Shown piece by piece: positions 24,434 to 33,875 of a stretch of 64,000 bases of DNA. The notes under the pieces are model-generated. The model was not told the origin of the DNA, did no database searches, and worked only from the letters and a program-made list of their open reading frames with translations. How positions within the stretch are numbered: position 1 is the stretch's first letter; each line of letters begins with the position of its first letter. The DNA lies in assembly GCF_005503355.1 (NCBI RefSeq), contig NZ_SCMK01000006.1, forward strand, positions 62,001 to 126,000. Reading direction: 5' to 3'. Both the position numbers and the translations under genes were made by a program. The stretch comes from Sphingomonas sp. 1F27F7B (GTDB lineage Bacteria; Pseudomonadota; Alphaproteobacteria; Sphingomonadales; Sphingomonadaceae).

Positions 24434-24789
24434 TGCGCTACGCCACCCCCATCGATCTCTATCATGCCGTCAAGCAGGGTTGGGGCCCGGAGACGATTTC
24501 GAGCGCCTTCGATCCGGCCGATCCGTGCCGCAACCAGTGCGCGGTGACCGCGCTCGCCACCCAGCATTTCTTCGGTGGGGACATCATGAAGACCGCCACC
24601 AAGGGCGGCACCCATTTCTACAACCGGATCGACGGACGCTATTGGGACCTCGCGACCGACCAGTTCGACGAGCCGATCCCCTATGACAACACCCCCAGCT
24701 CCACCGAGGAAGCCCATGAGCACGCCACGCCCGTGCAGCTCGCGGCCTTGCTCGCCAATCTCGAACGCGTGCCCAGGAGGCCTGAATGA
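24433..24789 (+). CDS. YunG-family protein of unknown function
   Basis: A 118-residue protein resembling Bacillus Yun[16 protein letters not shown], then [17 protein letters not shown], then [20 protein letters not shown]. The invariant Cys in NQCAVTAL and His in THFYN suggest a Cys-His active site of papain-like type (inference; function not established). It is coupled on both sides, to the HIBCH stop (TGATG) and to the enoyl-CoA hydratase start (ATGA), so it is made with the valine enzymes. Confidence 0.75.
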   Translation: MRYATPIDLYHAVKQGWGPETISSAFDPADPCRNQCAVTALATQHFFGGDIMKTATKGGTHFYNRIDGRYWDLATDQFDEPIPYDNTPSSTEEAHEHATPVQLAALLANLERVPRRPE

Positions 24790-25559
24790 ACTACGAAACC
24801 ATCCTCGTCGAGCAGCGCGGCGCCGCCACGCTGGTCACGCTGAACCGGCCCCAGGCGCTCAACGCGCTCAACAGCCAGGTCCTGTCCGAGCTGCTCGATG
24901 CGATGAAGGCGCTCGACGCCGATCCGTCGCAGGGTTGCGCGGTGATCACCGGCAGCGAAAAGGCCTTCGCGGCCGGGGCGGACATCAAGGAGATGCAGGC
25001 CCAGGGCTTTGCCGACATGTACGGCCACGATTTCTTCGCCGGCTGGGACGTGTTCACCCGCACCCGCAAGCCAGTGATCGCCGCGGTTGCCGGCTATGCG
25101 CTGGGCGGGGGCTGCGAGCTGGCGATGATGTGCGATTTCATCCTGGCCGCCGACAATGCCAAGTTCGGCCAGCCCGAGATCAAGCTCGCCGTCTCGCCCG
25201 GCATGGGCGGCTCGCAGCGCCTCGCCCGTGCCGTCGGCAAGGCCAAGGCGATGGAGATGTGCCTCACCGGCCGGATGATGGATGCCCAGGAAGCCGAGCG
25301 CGCCGGCCTGGCCAGCCGCATCCTGCCGGCGGCCGAGCTGGTCGAGGAGGCGGTGAAGACCGCCCAGCTGATCGCTTCGATGGCCCCGCTGGCGGTGCTG
25401 GCCAACAAGGAGATGGTCAACGCCGCCTTCGAGACCGGCCTGGCGCAGGGCGTGCAGTTCGAGCGCCGCCTGTTCCATGCGCTGTTCGGCACCGCCGATC
25501 AGAAGGAGGGCATGGCGGCGTTCGTCGAGAAGCGCCCGGGGAACTGGACGGGGAAGTGA
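24786..25559 (+). CDS. enoyl-CoA hydratase
   Basis: A 257-residue crotonase. The oxyanion-hole segment is [11 protein letters not shown], and the two catalytic Glu are in [11 protein letters not shown] and [13 protein letters not shown], matching rat mitochondrial hydratase (ECHS1). In this context the substrate is probably methacrylyl-CoA. ATG 24786 overlaps the preceding stop (ATGA), with GGAGG upstream. Confidence 0.93.
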   Translation: MNYETILVEQRGAATLVTLNRPQALNALNSQVLSELLDAMKALDADPSQGCAVITGSEKAFAAGADIKEMQAQGFADMYGHDFFAGWDVFTRTRKPVIAAVAGYALGGGCELAMMCDFILAADNAKFGQPEIKLAVSPGMGGSQRLARAVGKAKAMEMCLTGRMMDAQEAERAGLASRILPAAELVEEAVKTAQLIASMAPLAVLANKEMVNAAFETGLAQGVQFERRLFHALFGTADQKEGMAAFVEKRPGNWTGK

Positions 25560-25611
25560 GGCGTCGATTCGGCAGCCGAGAACAGGACGAATTGAGAGAG
25601 GATAACGGGAA

Positions 25612-26487
25612 GTGGCACGCGTAGCATTTATCGGCCTGGGCCATATGGGCGGCGGCATGGCGGCGAATCTCGCCAAGGCGGGCCACGACGTCCGCGCCTT
25701 CGATCTTTCGCAGGATGCGCTCGATCGCGCCAAGGCTGCGGGATGCCTCCCCGCCGCCAGCGCCGCCGATGCGATCGCGGGCGCCGAGGCGGTGATCACC
25801 ATGCTGCCGGCGGGCAGGCATGTGGAGGCGGTCTATACCGACACGCTGCTTGATCATGCCGATGCCGGCGCGATCCTGATCGATTGCTCGACCATCGACG
25901 TCGACACTGCCCGCCGCATGGCGCAGGCCGCGACCGAGCGCGGGCTGATGGCGGTCGACGCGCCGGTCTCGGGCGGCATCGCTGCAGCCAATGCCGGCAC
26001 GCTCACCTTCATGGTCGGCGGCACCGAACAGGCGTTCGGGCGGGCGGAGCCGTTCCTGGCGGACATGGGCAGGGCCGTGATCCATGCCGGCGCCAGCGGG
26101 GCAGGGCAGGGAGCCAAGATCTGCAACAACATGATCCTCGGCGCGACGATGATCGCCACTTGCGAGGCGTTCGCGCTCGCCGAGAAGCTGGGGCTGGACG
26201 CGCGACGCTTCTACGACATCGCTTCGGTCAGCTCGGGCCAGAGCTGGTCGATGACGAGCTATTGCCCCGTTCCCGGCGTCGGCCCCGAAAGCCCCGCCGA
26301 TCGCGACTATCAGGGTGGCTTCGCCGCGCCGCTGATGCTGAAGGACCTGAAGCTGGCGCTGGAAGCGGCGGTGAGCGTCGGCGCGAACGTGCCGATGGGC
26401 ACGCGCGCGGAGGAACTCTATCAGGCGTTCGTCGACGGCGACGGCGCGGGCCTCGATTTCTCGGGCATCATCAAGACTTTGCGGTAA
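25612..26487 (+). CDS. mmsB: 3-hydroxyisobutyrate dehydrogenase
   Basis: A 291-residue beta-hydroxyacid dehydrogenase. The NAD-binding loop is AFIGLGHMGGGMAANL, the substrate loop is DAPVSGGIAAANAGTLTFMV, and the catalytic Lys is in GQGAKICNNMILG. It oxidises 3-hydroxyisobutyrate to methylmalonate semialdehyde, the substrate of MmsA. GTG 25612 follows AGAGAGGATAACGGGAA. It is the last gene of the valine cluster and is followed by repeat copy B. Confidence 0.94.
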   Translation: MARVAFIGLGHMGGGMAANLAKAGHDVRAFDLSQDALDRAKAAGCLPAASAADAIAGAEAVITMLPAGRHVEAVYTDTLLDHADAGAILIDCSTIDVDTARRMAQAATERGLMAVDAPVSGGIAAANAGTLTFMVGGTEQAFGRAEPFLADMGRAVIHAGASGAGQGAKICNNMILGATMIATCEAFALAEKLGLDARRFYDIASVSSGQSWSMTSYCPVPGVGPESPADRDYQGGFAAPLMLKDLKLALEAAVSVGANVPMGTRAEELYQAFVDGDGAGLDFSGIIKTLR

Positions 26488-26494
26488 TCGCATT

Positions 26495-26630
26495 CCTCCC
26501 CCAGCTTGCTGGGGGAGGGGGCGCTCGAGAAGCGAGTGGTGGAGGGGTGGCGGCGGAACGCCGGCACCCTCGCCGGCACCCCTCCACCAGCCTGCGGCTG
26601 GTTCCCCTCCCCGAGACAGGCTCGGGGAGG
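26495..26630. repeat. dispersed intergenic repeat, copy B (two hairpins)
   Basis: Begins with an 11-bp hairpin (26495-26518: CCTCCCCCAGC / GCTGGGGGAGG) and ends with a 10-bp hairpin (26606-26630: CCTCCCCGAG / CTCGGGGAGG). The string CCCCTCCACCAGCCTG followed by CGGCTGGT matches copy A at 18479-18604. The first hairpin lies 8 nt after the mmsB stop and may end the valine transcript. Confidence 0.75.
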
Positions 26631-26662
26631 AATCTTAACTCCCCGGGGCCCATAAGGCGGCC

Positions 26663-27598
26663 ATGCGCCTGCCCATCCTCTCGGCCCTTGCCCTGATCGC
26701 CGCGCCCGTCGCCGCCCAGCAGCAGCGCGCGCCCTTCGTCATTGCCGAGACCGGCCAGGGCTTCGCGCACCTCGACGATGCCGTGAACGCCGTGCGCGAC
26801 GGCACCGCGACGATCCTGATCGCGCCGGGCACCTATCGCGAATGCACGGTCCAGACCGGGGGCAGGATCACCTTCAAGGCAGTCCAGCCCGGCACCGCGA
26901 TCTTCGAGAACCAGACCTGCGAGGAGAAGGCTGCCTTCGTATTGCGCGGCCGGGGCTCGGCGGTGGACGGCATCGTGTTTCGCGGCTTCGCGGTGCCCGA
27001 CGGCAACGGCGCCGGCATCCGCATCGAGATGGGCGACCTCACCGTCACCAATTCGATGTTCCTCGACAGCCAGGAAGGCATATTGGGCGGCGGCCACGAG
27101 ACGGTGCGCCGCATCGCCATCGACCACACGACTTTTGCCGGCCTCGGCCAATGCGAGACCGAGAATTGCAGCCACGCGATCTATCTCGCGGTGGACGGCG
27201 AGGTGGTCGTCACCAATTCGCGCTTCGAGCGCGGCACCGGCGGCCATTACGTCAAGCTGCGCGCCCGCCGGGTGACGATCACCGGCAACAGCTTCGACGA
27301 CAGCCGGGGCAACAAGACCAATTACATGATCGACCTGTCCGAGGGCGGCACCGGCCTGATCGCCGGCAACACCTTCGTCCAGGGGCCGCGCAAGGAGAAC
27401 AGCTCGGCCCTGATCGTCGTCGCGGCGGAGGGGCGAACCTATCCCAGCACCGGCCTGCGCATCGAAGGCAACACCGCCACCCTGGCGCCCGGCGCGCCGG
27501 GCAATCCGGCATTCGTGGCGGACTTCACCGGCCAGCTCGGCACACTCGGCCAGAACGATCTCGGCCCCGGCATCCGCATCTTCGAACGGCGGCGATAG
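26663..27598 (+). CDS. secreted right-handed parallel beta-helix protein
   Basis: A 311-residue protein with a signal peptide (RLPILSALALIAAPVAAQ). It consists of repeated beta-helix rungs: ILIAPGTYRECTV, VDGIVFRGFAVPDG, LTVTNSMFLDS, VVVTNSRFERG, VTITGNSFDDS, LIAGNTFVQG, LRIEGNTATL. This is the pectin-lyase-like/NosD fold of polysaccharide-binding or -cleaving proteins. No catalytic set can be picked out, so binding or structural roles are equally likely. Function unknown; periplasmic or outer surface. Confidence 0.78.
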   Translation: MRLPILSALALIAAPVAAQQQRAPFVIAETGQGFAHLDDAVNAVRDGTATILIAPGTYRECTVQTGGRITFKAVQPGTAIFENQTCEEKAAFVLRGRGSAVDGIVFRGFAVPDGNGAGIRIEMGDLTVTNSMFLDSQEGILGGGHETVRRIAIDHTTFAGLGQCETENCSHAIYLAVDGEVVVTNSRFERGTGGHYVKLRARRVTITGNSFDDSRGNKTNYMIDLSEGGTGLIAGNTFVQGPRKENSSALIVVAAEGRTYPSTGLRIEGNTATLAPGAPGNPAFVADFTGQLGTLGQNDLGPGIRIFERRR

Positions 27599-27705
27599 GC
27601 CGAGGCGTCGTGCTGACCCCGGATTTGATCCGCGGGCCAGCATTCAACTCTCCATCAGCGACATCGCTCGAGGGGCGATCATCCCCTTCGGGCGATACCC
27701 TCATT

Positions 27706-27788
27706 CGTCATCCCCGCGCAGGCGGGGATCCAGGGTTTCTCCGCCGTATCGCCCGTGACTCTGGATCCCCGCCTGCGCGGGGATGACG
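27706..27788. repeat. inverted pair of CATCCCCGC-type palindromic repeats
   Basis: Two mirror-image units, CGTCATCCCCGC...GCGGGGATCCAG (27706-27733) and CTGGATCCCCGC...GATGACG (27761-27788), with 27 bp between. The same unit occurs at 35653, 36874 and 47224, so it is a dispersed REP-like family. The pair lies between convergent genes (beta-helix protein and phosphatase), where it could act as a bidirectional terminator. The remainder of the gap (27599-27895) holds no gene; near its start CCCGG-ATTTGAT-CCGCGGG is another palindromic remnant. Confidence 0.85.
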
Positions 27789-27895
27789 GTCATTGGACCC
27801 TCCCTGCCTCAAGGGCATAGGTGCCAGACAAGGTCAGGTGACGGTGAAGAAATGGGAAGAGCCCGCGAGAAATCTGGCGAACTGCCCGCGTCACC

Positions 27896-29551
27896 TCATT
27901 TGCACGTATCGCCGGCGCCGGCATCCAGATCGAGGCAGCGTCCGTCGATTTCCACCGGCACCGGCACATGGATGAGCGCGGCAAGCGTCGGCGCGATGTC
28001 CACCGTCTCCACCGACAGCGGCTGCTCGAAGCCGGTCATGCCCTTGCGCCAGAACAGGATCGGCACGCGGCGGTCATAGTCCCAGAAGCTGCCATGGGTG
28101 GCGATCGAGCCGCCCTCGGTGCCGGCGATCGGCGTGACGCGCGGCTTGAGCGCGATCACCAGATCGCCCGAGCGCTGCGGATCATAGGAAGCGCGGGCGC
28201 GCTCGAGCAGCGTCCAGGTCTCGGGCGGGGTGTGGACGATCGGCGTCGCCGCGATCTGGGCGCGGGTGAACACCGCCTCGACCTGCGGATTGGCCGACCA
28301 GCGCTTGATCGCCTCGGCCTGCACGCGGGCGCGATCGGTCTTGCTCAGATCGGGCGCGAGATAGACGTCGCCCGAATTGCCGCCCACCAGCACCGGGCCG
28401 GCGATGCCGAGCACGGTGCCGATCTCCTTGCCCATCGTCTTGGCGTCGAGCCCCTTGGCGATGCGCGCCGCCATAGGCGCGGCATGCTCGCGGTTGCGCT
28501 CGGGCATGTCGTGGCCGCCATGATCGGCGGTGAGCACCACGGCATAGTCCACGCCGGTCTTGTCGAGCACGGCGAACAGCTTGCCCAGCGTCTGGTCGAG
28601 CGAGAGGAGTTGCAGGCACATCTCGCTGCCCTCGGTGCCCAGCGTGTGGCCGACATAGTCGGTGGCGGAGGCGCCGACGATCAGCAGGTCGGTATGGCCC
28701 GACTGGCCGAGCTTCATGTCGGTGGCGAGTCCGGCGGCCGTCGCCACGATCGCCTCGTCGAATTCGGGCGAGGCGCGAAAGGCGGTGCCATTGCCCGCGG
28801 CGCGCGCGAAGCGGCCGTCGCCGACGCTGCGGTTCGGGTTGAGCTGGAAGGCGCGGCTGCGCGCCTGGCAGAAGGGCGGCAGATCGAGCGGCCCCTGGGC
28901 CTCGGCGATTCGCTTGGTCACGTTGGCGTTCATCCGGGTGACCATCGCCGGCTCGGCGCGGCCGGCATAGGAGACGAACGCCTTGCCGTTCCACCACCAG
29001 ATCTCGTCGGTCTTGTGGCCGCCCATCATCACCGCGGCGCGGTCCTTGCCCGCCACCGAGACGACGCGGCTCTGCGGATCGGCGAGCTTCATCCACTCGC
29101 CCAGCGTCGGCACCTTCAGGTGCTTGTCGGAGACGGTGTAGTTGTTGGAGGTGCTGCCGGGCACGCTCTCGTCCTCGGCGCAATAGACCGTCTTGTCGGC
29201 GCGCGGCGCGCTGAAATCGGTCCAGTCATTGGCGATGATCCCGGTCTTCGACGGATGGTCGCCGGTCAGGATCGTCGAGTGACCGGGGCAGGTCTCGGTC
29301 GCGGCATGGCTCTGATAGCCCGAGGGGAAGACCGCGCCCGACATCAGCCGCGCGAAGCCGGCGCTGAACTGGGCGCGATATTCGGCGAACAGATCGGCCG
29401 AGAACTGGTCGACCGAGATCACCACCACCAGCGAAGGTGCGGCGCGCGGCGCTTCCGACGGTACGTTCTGCGCCGGGGCCGCCTGCTGGGCGCAGAGCGG
29501 CGTCGTGGCGAGCAGCGCGGCGGCGGCCGCGAGCGGGCGGAACAGTTTCAT
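27896..29551 (-). CDS. alkaline phosphatase family protein, PafA/PhoK type
   Basis: A 551-residue protein with a signal peptide (LAAAAALLATTPLCAQ). It carries the Thr-nucleophile phosphatase set: Asp in ISVDQFS, Thr in ATETCPGHST, Asn in IIANDW, Lys/Arg in AGKDRAAV, DYVGH, TADHGGH and late His in IATHGSFWDYDRR. These match the zinc and phosphate ligands described for PafA and Sphingomonas PhoK. It would release phosphate from monoesters (possibly also diesters) in the periplasm. No Pho box could be recognised. Convergent with the beta-helix gene across the repeat pair and divergent from dsbD. Confidence 0.92.
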   Translation of the reverse strand: MKLFRPLAAAAALLATTPLCAQQAAPAQNVPSEAPRAAPSLVVVISVDQFSADLFAEYRAQFSAGFARLMSGAVFPSGYQSHAATETCPGHSTILTGDHPSKTGIIANDWTDFSAPRADKTVYCAEDESVPGSTSNNYTVSDKHLKVPTLGEWMKLADPQSRVVSVAGKDRAAVMMGGHKTDEIWWWNGKAFVSYAGRAEPAMVTRMNANVTKRIAEAQGPLDLPPFCQARSRAFQLNPNRSVGDGRFARAAGNGTAFRASPEFDEAIVATAAGLATDMKLGQSGHTDLLIVGASATDYVGHTLGTEGSEMCLQLLSLDQTLGKLFAVLDKTGVDYAVVLTADHGGHDMPERNREHAAPMAARIAKGLDAKTMGKEIGTVLGIAGPVLVGGNSGDVYLAPDLSKTDRARVQAEAIKRWSANPQVEAVFTRAQIAATPIVHTPPETWTLLERARASYDPQRSGDLVIALKPRVTPIAGTEGGSIATHGSFWDYDRRVPILFWRKGMTGFEQPLSVETVDIAPTLAALIHVPVPVEIDGRCLDLDAGAGDTCK

Positions 29552-29631
29552 GGCGGGTAGGGACCTCCGGCGTGTGCAAATCCTGCCGGGCTGCTATTGG
29601 GCCAACAGCTCTTCCACGGCAAGGACGCTCC

Positions 29632-31656
29632 ATGAAGGCGGTTCGTTTCGGATTGATGGCGTTGATGGCCTGGCTGTTTGCCGGCGCGGCATTCGCCCAG
29701 GCGCCCGGCGAGCAGCACGTCCGGATCAGCCTGGTCGCGGAAAGCGACCGCCCGGCGCCGGGCAGCGAAGTCACGCTCGCGCTCGCCTCGGTGCCGGAAA
29801 GGGGCTGGCACGCCTATTGGCTCAATCCGGGGGATGCGGGCCTGCCGGCCCGCGCCGAATGGACGCTGCCCAAGGGCACCGGCATCGGCGCGTTCCGCTA
29901 TCCGGTGCCGCAGCGGCTGACGATCGCAGGACTGATGAACTATGTCTATGAAGGGCCCTTCGCTCCGCTGGTGACGCTCAAGGTCCCGGCCGATGCGCGC
30001 GGCGCCTTTCCGATCCGGCTGAAGCTCAGCTACCTCGTCTGCACCGATGCGATCTGCGTGCCGGGCAAGGCGGACCTGTCGACCACGCTCGAGATCGGCG
30101 ACGGCAGTATCGCCCCCGGTATCGGCGCGCAGTTCGACGCCTGGCGTGGCGCGCTGCCCAGGCCGCTGGGCGCGGAGGGGCGCTATCAGGTCGAGAACAA
30201 GGCATTGCGTCTCGCCATTCCGTTCCCCGCCGCGGCCAGGACGGAAGGGCAAGGCTATTTCTTTCCCGCCACGCACGGCGTCTTCGATTATGCCGCCCCC
30301 CAGAAGGTGACGCGCGACGGCGACCGGGTAGTGATCGAGACGGCGGGCCTCAAGACGGCGGGGCCAGTCGAGGGGCTGCTGGCGTTCGGCAAGCAGGGCT
30401 TCTGGGTCCGGGCCCTTCCCGGCGCCGTGCCGGCTGCCGCGGCAGCACCGGAGCCGGCGCCGTGGCGCAGCGCCGTGCTCGCGTTTCTCGGCGCGGTGCT
30501 GGGTGGGCTGATCCTCAACATCATGCCCTGCGTCTTCCCGATCCTCAGCCTCAAGGCGCTGAGTCTTGCCAAGGCCAATGCCGAAGGAGGCAATCCCCGC
30601 GGCGAGGCGCTGGCCTATACCGCCGGGGTGGTGCTGGTCTGCCTCGCGCTCGGCGGCGCATTGCTGGCGCTGCGGGCCGGAGGGGCGACGCTGGGCTGGG
30701 CCTTCCAGCTGCAGGATCCGCGCGTGATCCTGGTGCTGCTGCTCCTCGTCACCGGCATCGCCTTCAACCTGGCCGGGCTGTTCGAGCTGTCGGCCCCCGG
30801 CTTCGTCAACCGGGCGGCATCCAGGGGCACGGGCGGCGCCTTCATAACCGGCGCGCTCGCCGCTTTCGTCGCGACGCCATGCACCGGCCCGTTCATGGGC
30901 GCGGCGCTGGGCGCGGCGCTGGTGCTGCCCTGGCCGGCGGCGCTCGCGGTGTTCGGCGGGCTGGGGCTCGGCATCGCGCTGCCCTTTCTGCTGCTCGGCT
31001 TGGTTCCCGCCTTTCGCCGCATGCTGCCCAGGCCGGGCGCCTGGATGGAGACGCTCCGGCATATCCTTTCGGTGCCGATGTTCCTCACTGCGCTCGCGCT
31101 CGCCTGGGTGCTTGGGCGGCAGGCGGGGGTTGCCGGCATGACGATCGGTCTCGCCGCCGCGCTGCTTGCGACACTGGGCTTGTGGTGGACGGGCCTGCGC
31201 CAGCGACGCGGCAAGGCCCGGGCCTGGCTGCCCGCGGCGCCCCTGCTGTTGATGGCTGTCGGCGGGATCGCCTTTGTCAGCGCCGTGCCCGCCGGCGCGA
31301 AGGCCGAGAGCGTGGCCGGTGCCGAGCCGTTCAGCGAGGCTCGCCTCGCCGAGCTGACCGCGCAGGGCCGGCCGGTCTTCGCCTATTTCACCGCCGACTG
31401 GTGTCTGACCTGCAAGGTCAACGAGAAGGCGGTGATCGAGACCGACGCGGTCGCCAGGGTGCTGGCCGACCACAAGGTCGCGGTGCTGGTCGGCGACTGG
31501 ACCGACGGGGATCCCGCGCTCGGCCGCTTCATCGAGCGCCACAATCGGGCGGGCGTGCCGCTCTATCTGTGGTACAAGCCGGGCGAGCCCGAGCCGCGCG
31601 TCCTGCCCCAGATCCTGACCCAGGCGATGCTGCGCGACCTTGCGAGCGGGGGCTGA
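29632..31656 (+). CDS. DsbD/ScsB-type transmembrane thiol reductase
   Basis: A 674-residue, three-part protein. After a signal peptide (LMALMAWLFAGAAFAQ) comes a periplasmic immunoglobulin-like domain with the pair CTDAIC (around residue 140). Then about eight membrane helices with two half-site Cys, in NIMPCVFPI and VATPCTGPF. The C-terminal thioredoxin domain has WCLTC. The protein carries electrons from cytoplasmic thioredoxin to periplasmic thiols. The following redoxin gene, 14 nt downstream, may be its partner. ATG 29632 is placed at the signal peptide; the frame is open further upstream. Confidence 0.92.
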   Translation: MKAVRFGLMALMAWLFAGAAFAQAPGEQHVRISLVAESDRPAPGSEVTLALASVPERGWHAYWLNPGDAGLPARAEWTLPKGTGIGAFRYPVPQRLTIAGLMNYVYEGPFAPLVTLKVPADARGAFPIRLKLSYLVCTDAICVPGKADLSTTLEIGDGSIAPGIGAQFDAWRGALPRPLGAEGRYQVENKALRLAIPFPAAARTEGQGYFFPATHGVFDYAAPQKVTRDGDRVVIETAGLKTAGPVEGLLAFGKQGFWVRALPGAVPAAAAAPEPAPWRSAVLAFLGAVLGGLILNIMPCVFPILSLKALSLAKANAEGGNPRGEALAYTAGVVLVCLALGGALLALRAGGATLGWAFQLQDPRVILVLLLLVTGIAFNLAGLFELSAPGFVNRAASRGTGGAFITGALAAFVATPCTGPFMGAALGAALVLPWPAALAVFGGLGLGIALPFLLLGLVPAFRRMLPRPGAWMETLRHILSVPMFLTALALAWVLGRQAGVAGMTIGLAAALLATLGLWWTGLRQRRGKARAWLPAAPLLLMAVGGIAFVSAVPAGAKAESVAGAEPFSEARLAELTAQGRPVFAYFTADWCLTCKVNEKAVIETDAVARVLADHKVAVLVGDWTDGDPALGRFIERHNRAGVPLYLWYKPGEPEPRVLPQILTQAMLRDLASGG

Positions 31657-31670
31657 AGAGGAGAGCGAAG

Positions 31671-32285
31671 ATGATCCATCGCATGCTGGTCGGCGTCGCC
31701 ATCGCCGGAGCGGCCATCGCGGCGTCGCCGCTCATGGCCGAGCCCGAGCTTGCCGCCACCGTTCCCAATTTCCGCGCCCTCGACATGCACGGCAAGGTGG
31801 TCGACCTCGCGGCCTATCGCGGCAAGACCGTGGTGCTGGAATGGAACAACCCCGGCTGCCCCTTCGTGAAGAAGCATTATGGCACCGGCAACATGCAGAA
31901 GACCCAGGCCGCGGCGACGGCGCAGGGCGTGGTGTGGCTGACGATCAATTCGGGCGCGCCGGGGCAGCAGGGGCACATGACCGGCCCCGAGGCCCGGAAG
32001 TTCGTCGCCGCCGAGAAGGCAAGGCCCACTGCCTATCTGCTCGACCCCAGGGGGCTGGTCGGCAAGGGCTATGGCGCCAAGACGACGCCGCACCTCTACA
32101 TCATCGATGGCCGGGGCCGGCTCGTCTACAAGGGCGGGATCGACGACAGGCCGACGGCCGATGTCGCGGACATCGCCGGGGCGCGCAACCACGTGCTCGC
32201 CGCGCTCGCCGAGATGCGCGCGGGCAAGCCAGTGTCGGTGCCCGAGACGCGCCCCTATGGCTGCAGCGTGAAATACGCGAGCTAG
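31671..32285 (+). CDS. exported thioredoxin-like (redoxin) protein
   Basis: A 204-residue protein with a signal peptide (RMLVGVAIAGAAIAASPLMA) and an AhpC/redoxin fold: VPNFRALDMHGKVVDLAAYR, then LEWNNPGCPFVKKHY and TPHLYIIDGRGRLVYKG. Only one Cys is in the active-site loop (GCPFVKKHY), as in the 1-Cys redoxins of this type; a second Cys near the C-terminus (YGCSVKY) could resolve it. GAGGAGAG precedes the ATG, 14 nt after dsbD, so the two probably form a periplasmic redox pair. Confidence 0.87.
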   Translation: MIHRMLVGVAIAGAAIAASPLMAEPELAATVPNFRALDMHGKVVDLAAYRGKTVVLEWNNPGCPFVKKHYGTGNMQKTQAAATAQGVVWLTINSGAPGQQGHMTGPEARKFVAAEKARPTAYLLDPRGLVGKGYGAKTTPHLYIIDGRGRLVYKGGIDDRPTADVADIAGARNHVLAALAEMRAGKPVSVPETRPYGCSVKYAS

Positions 32286-32392
32286 CTGTCAGGGGAGGGG
32301 GCCGAGGGAAGGCGGGAGATTCTGCCCCTTGTGCGACGCAGCAAAGCGTTGCAGCATGGAGCCGGTCGATATCATCGGCATTTGGGAGGCGC

Positions 32393-33829
32393 ATGGGGGC
32401 ACCGGGGGCGTTCGACGAAATCTGGGGGCATGGCGGGCCCGACAGCCCGCGCGCCGAGTTCGCCGCGCTGTCCCGCTGGCTGGCGGAAACCGATAGCGCC
32501 GAGCTGCATCGCCGCCAGCAATCCGCCGAAGCCGCGTTCCGCCAGCTGGGCATCACCTTCGCAGTCTATGGCGACAGCGACGCGGCCGAGCGGATCATTC
32601 CCTTCGACATCGTGCCGCGCGTCTTCCTCGCCGGCGAATGGGCGCGGCTCAGCGAGGGGCTGGTCCAGCGCGTCGAGGCGATCAACGCCTTTCTGGAGGA
32701 CATCTATGGCGAGCGCCGGATCCTCGCCGAAGGGATCGTCCCGCCCGAGCTGATCTACCTCAACGAGCAGTTCCGCGCCGAGGTCGACGGCGTCCGCCCG
32801 CCGCACGGCATATGGGCGCATATCTGCGGTATCGATCTGGTGCGTACCGGCCCCGACCGGTTCTTCGTGCTCGAGGACAATGCCCGCACGCCCTCCGGCG
32901 TGTCGTACATGCTCGAGAATCGCGAGGCGATGATCCGGCTTTGTCCGGAGCTGTTCCGCGATTTCCGCGTGGCGCCGGTGGACAGCTATCCGGACATGCT
33001 GCTGCGGACGATGCAGTCGGTCGCGCCGGGCAGCAATCCCAGGCCGGTCTGCGTCGTCCTCACTCCCGGCCATTTCAACGCGGCCTATTACGAGCATTCG
33101 TTCCTCGCCGATTCGATGGGCGTCGAGCTGGTCGAGGCGGCGGACCTGGTGGTGGACGACGACATCGTCTGGATGCAGACGATCGGCGGGCGCGTGAAGG
33201 TGGACGTCATCTATCGCCGCATCGACGACGATTTCCTCGATCCGCTGGTCTTCCGGCCGGATTCGATGCTCGGCGTGCCCGGCATCACCGCGGCCTATCG
33301 CGCCGGCAACGTCGCGATCCTCAATGCGCCGGGCAACGGCATCGCCGACGACAAGGCGATCTACAGCTACATGCCCGAAATCGTCCGTTTCTATTCGGGC
33401 GGCGAGGCGAAGCTGCCGAACGTCGAGACCTGGCGCTGCCGCGAGCCGCAGGCGCTGAAATACGTCCTCGATCGCCTGCCCGAGCTGGTGGTCAAGCTGG
33501 TCGACGGCTCGGGCGGGTACGGCATGCTCGTCGGCCCGACCGCGACCAAGGCGCAGATCGAGGAATTCCGTGCAGCGCTGATCGCCGAGCCGCACCGCTA
33601 CATCGCCCAGCCCACGCTGGCGCTGTCCACCGTGCCCACGCTGGTGGAGCAGGGCCTCGCCCCGCGCCATGTCGATTTCCGCCCGTTCGTGCTGACCGGC
33701 AGCGACGGCGTCCGCGTCGTGCCCGGCGGGCTCACGCGCGTCGCCCTTCGGCAGGGTTCGCTGGTGGTGAATTCCAGCCAGGGCGGCGGCACCAAGGACA
33801 GCTTCGTGCTGCTGGACGACGGGGCATGA
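32393..33829 (+). CDS. circularly permuted ATP-grasp protein
   Basis: A 478-residue protein of the circularly permuted ATP-grasp type 2 (DUF404/407) family. Typical segments: IPFDIVPRVFLAGEW, FLEDIYGERRIL, HICGIDLVRTGPDRFFVLED, NARTPSGVSYMLENR and LVVKLVDGSGGYGMLVGP. The family is predicted to make amide or peptide bonds using ATP, with the neighbouring alpha-E and transglutaminase-like proteins, but the product is unknown. ATG 32393 has GGGAGG only 3 nt away. The alpha-E gene follows after 46 nt. Confidence 0.9.
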   Translation: MGAPGAFDEIWGHGGPDSPRAEFAALSRWLAETDSAELHRRQQSAEAAFRQLGITFAVYGDSDAAERIIPFDIVPRVFLAGEWARLSEGLVQRVEAINAFLEDIYGERRILAEGIVPPELIYLNEQFRAEVDGVRPPHGIWAHICGIDLVRTGPDRFFVLEDNARTPSGVSYMLENREAMIRLCPELFRDFRVAPVDSYPDMLLRTMQSVAPGSNPRPVCVVLTPGHFNAAYYEHSFLADSMGVELVEAADLVVDDDIVWMQTIGGRVKVDVIYRRIDDDFLDPLVFRPDSMLGVPGITAAYRAGNVAILNAPGNGIADDKAIYSYMPEIVRFYSGGEAKLPNVETWRCREPQALKYVLDRLPELVVKLVDGSGGYGMLVGPTATKAQIEEFRAALIAEPHRYIAQPTLALSTVPTLVEQGLAPRHVDFRPFVLTGSDGVRVVPGGLTRVALRQGSLVVNSSQGGGTKDSFVLLDDGA

Positions 33830-33875
33830 GGGCGCAGGCCGGCTTCCTCCTCCCCCTGGCAGGGGAGGATCGCAG

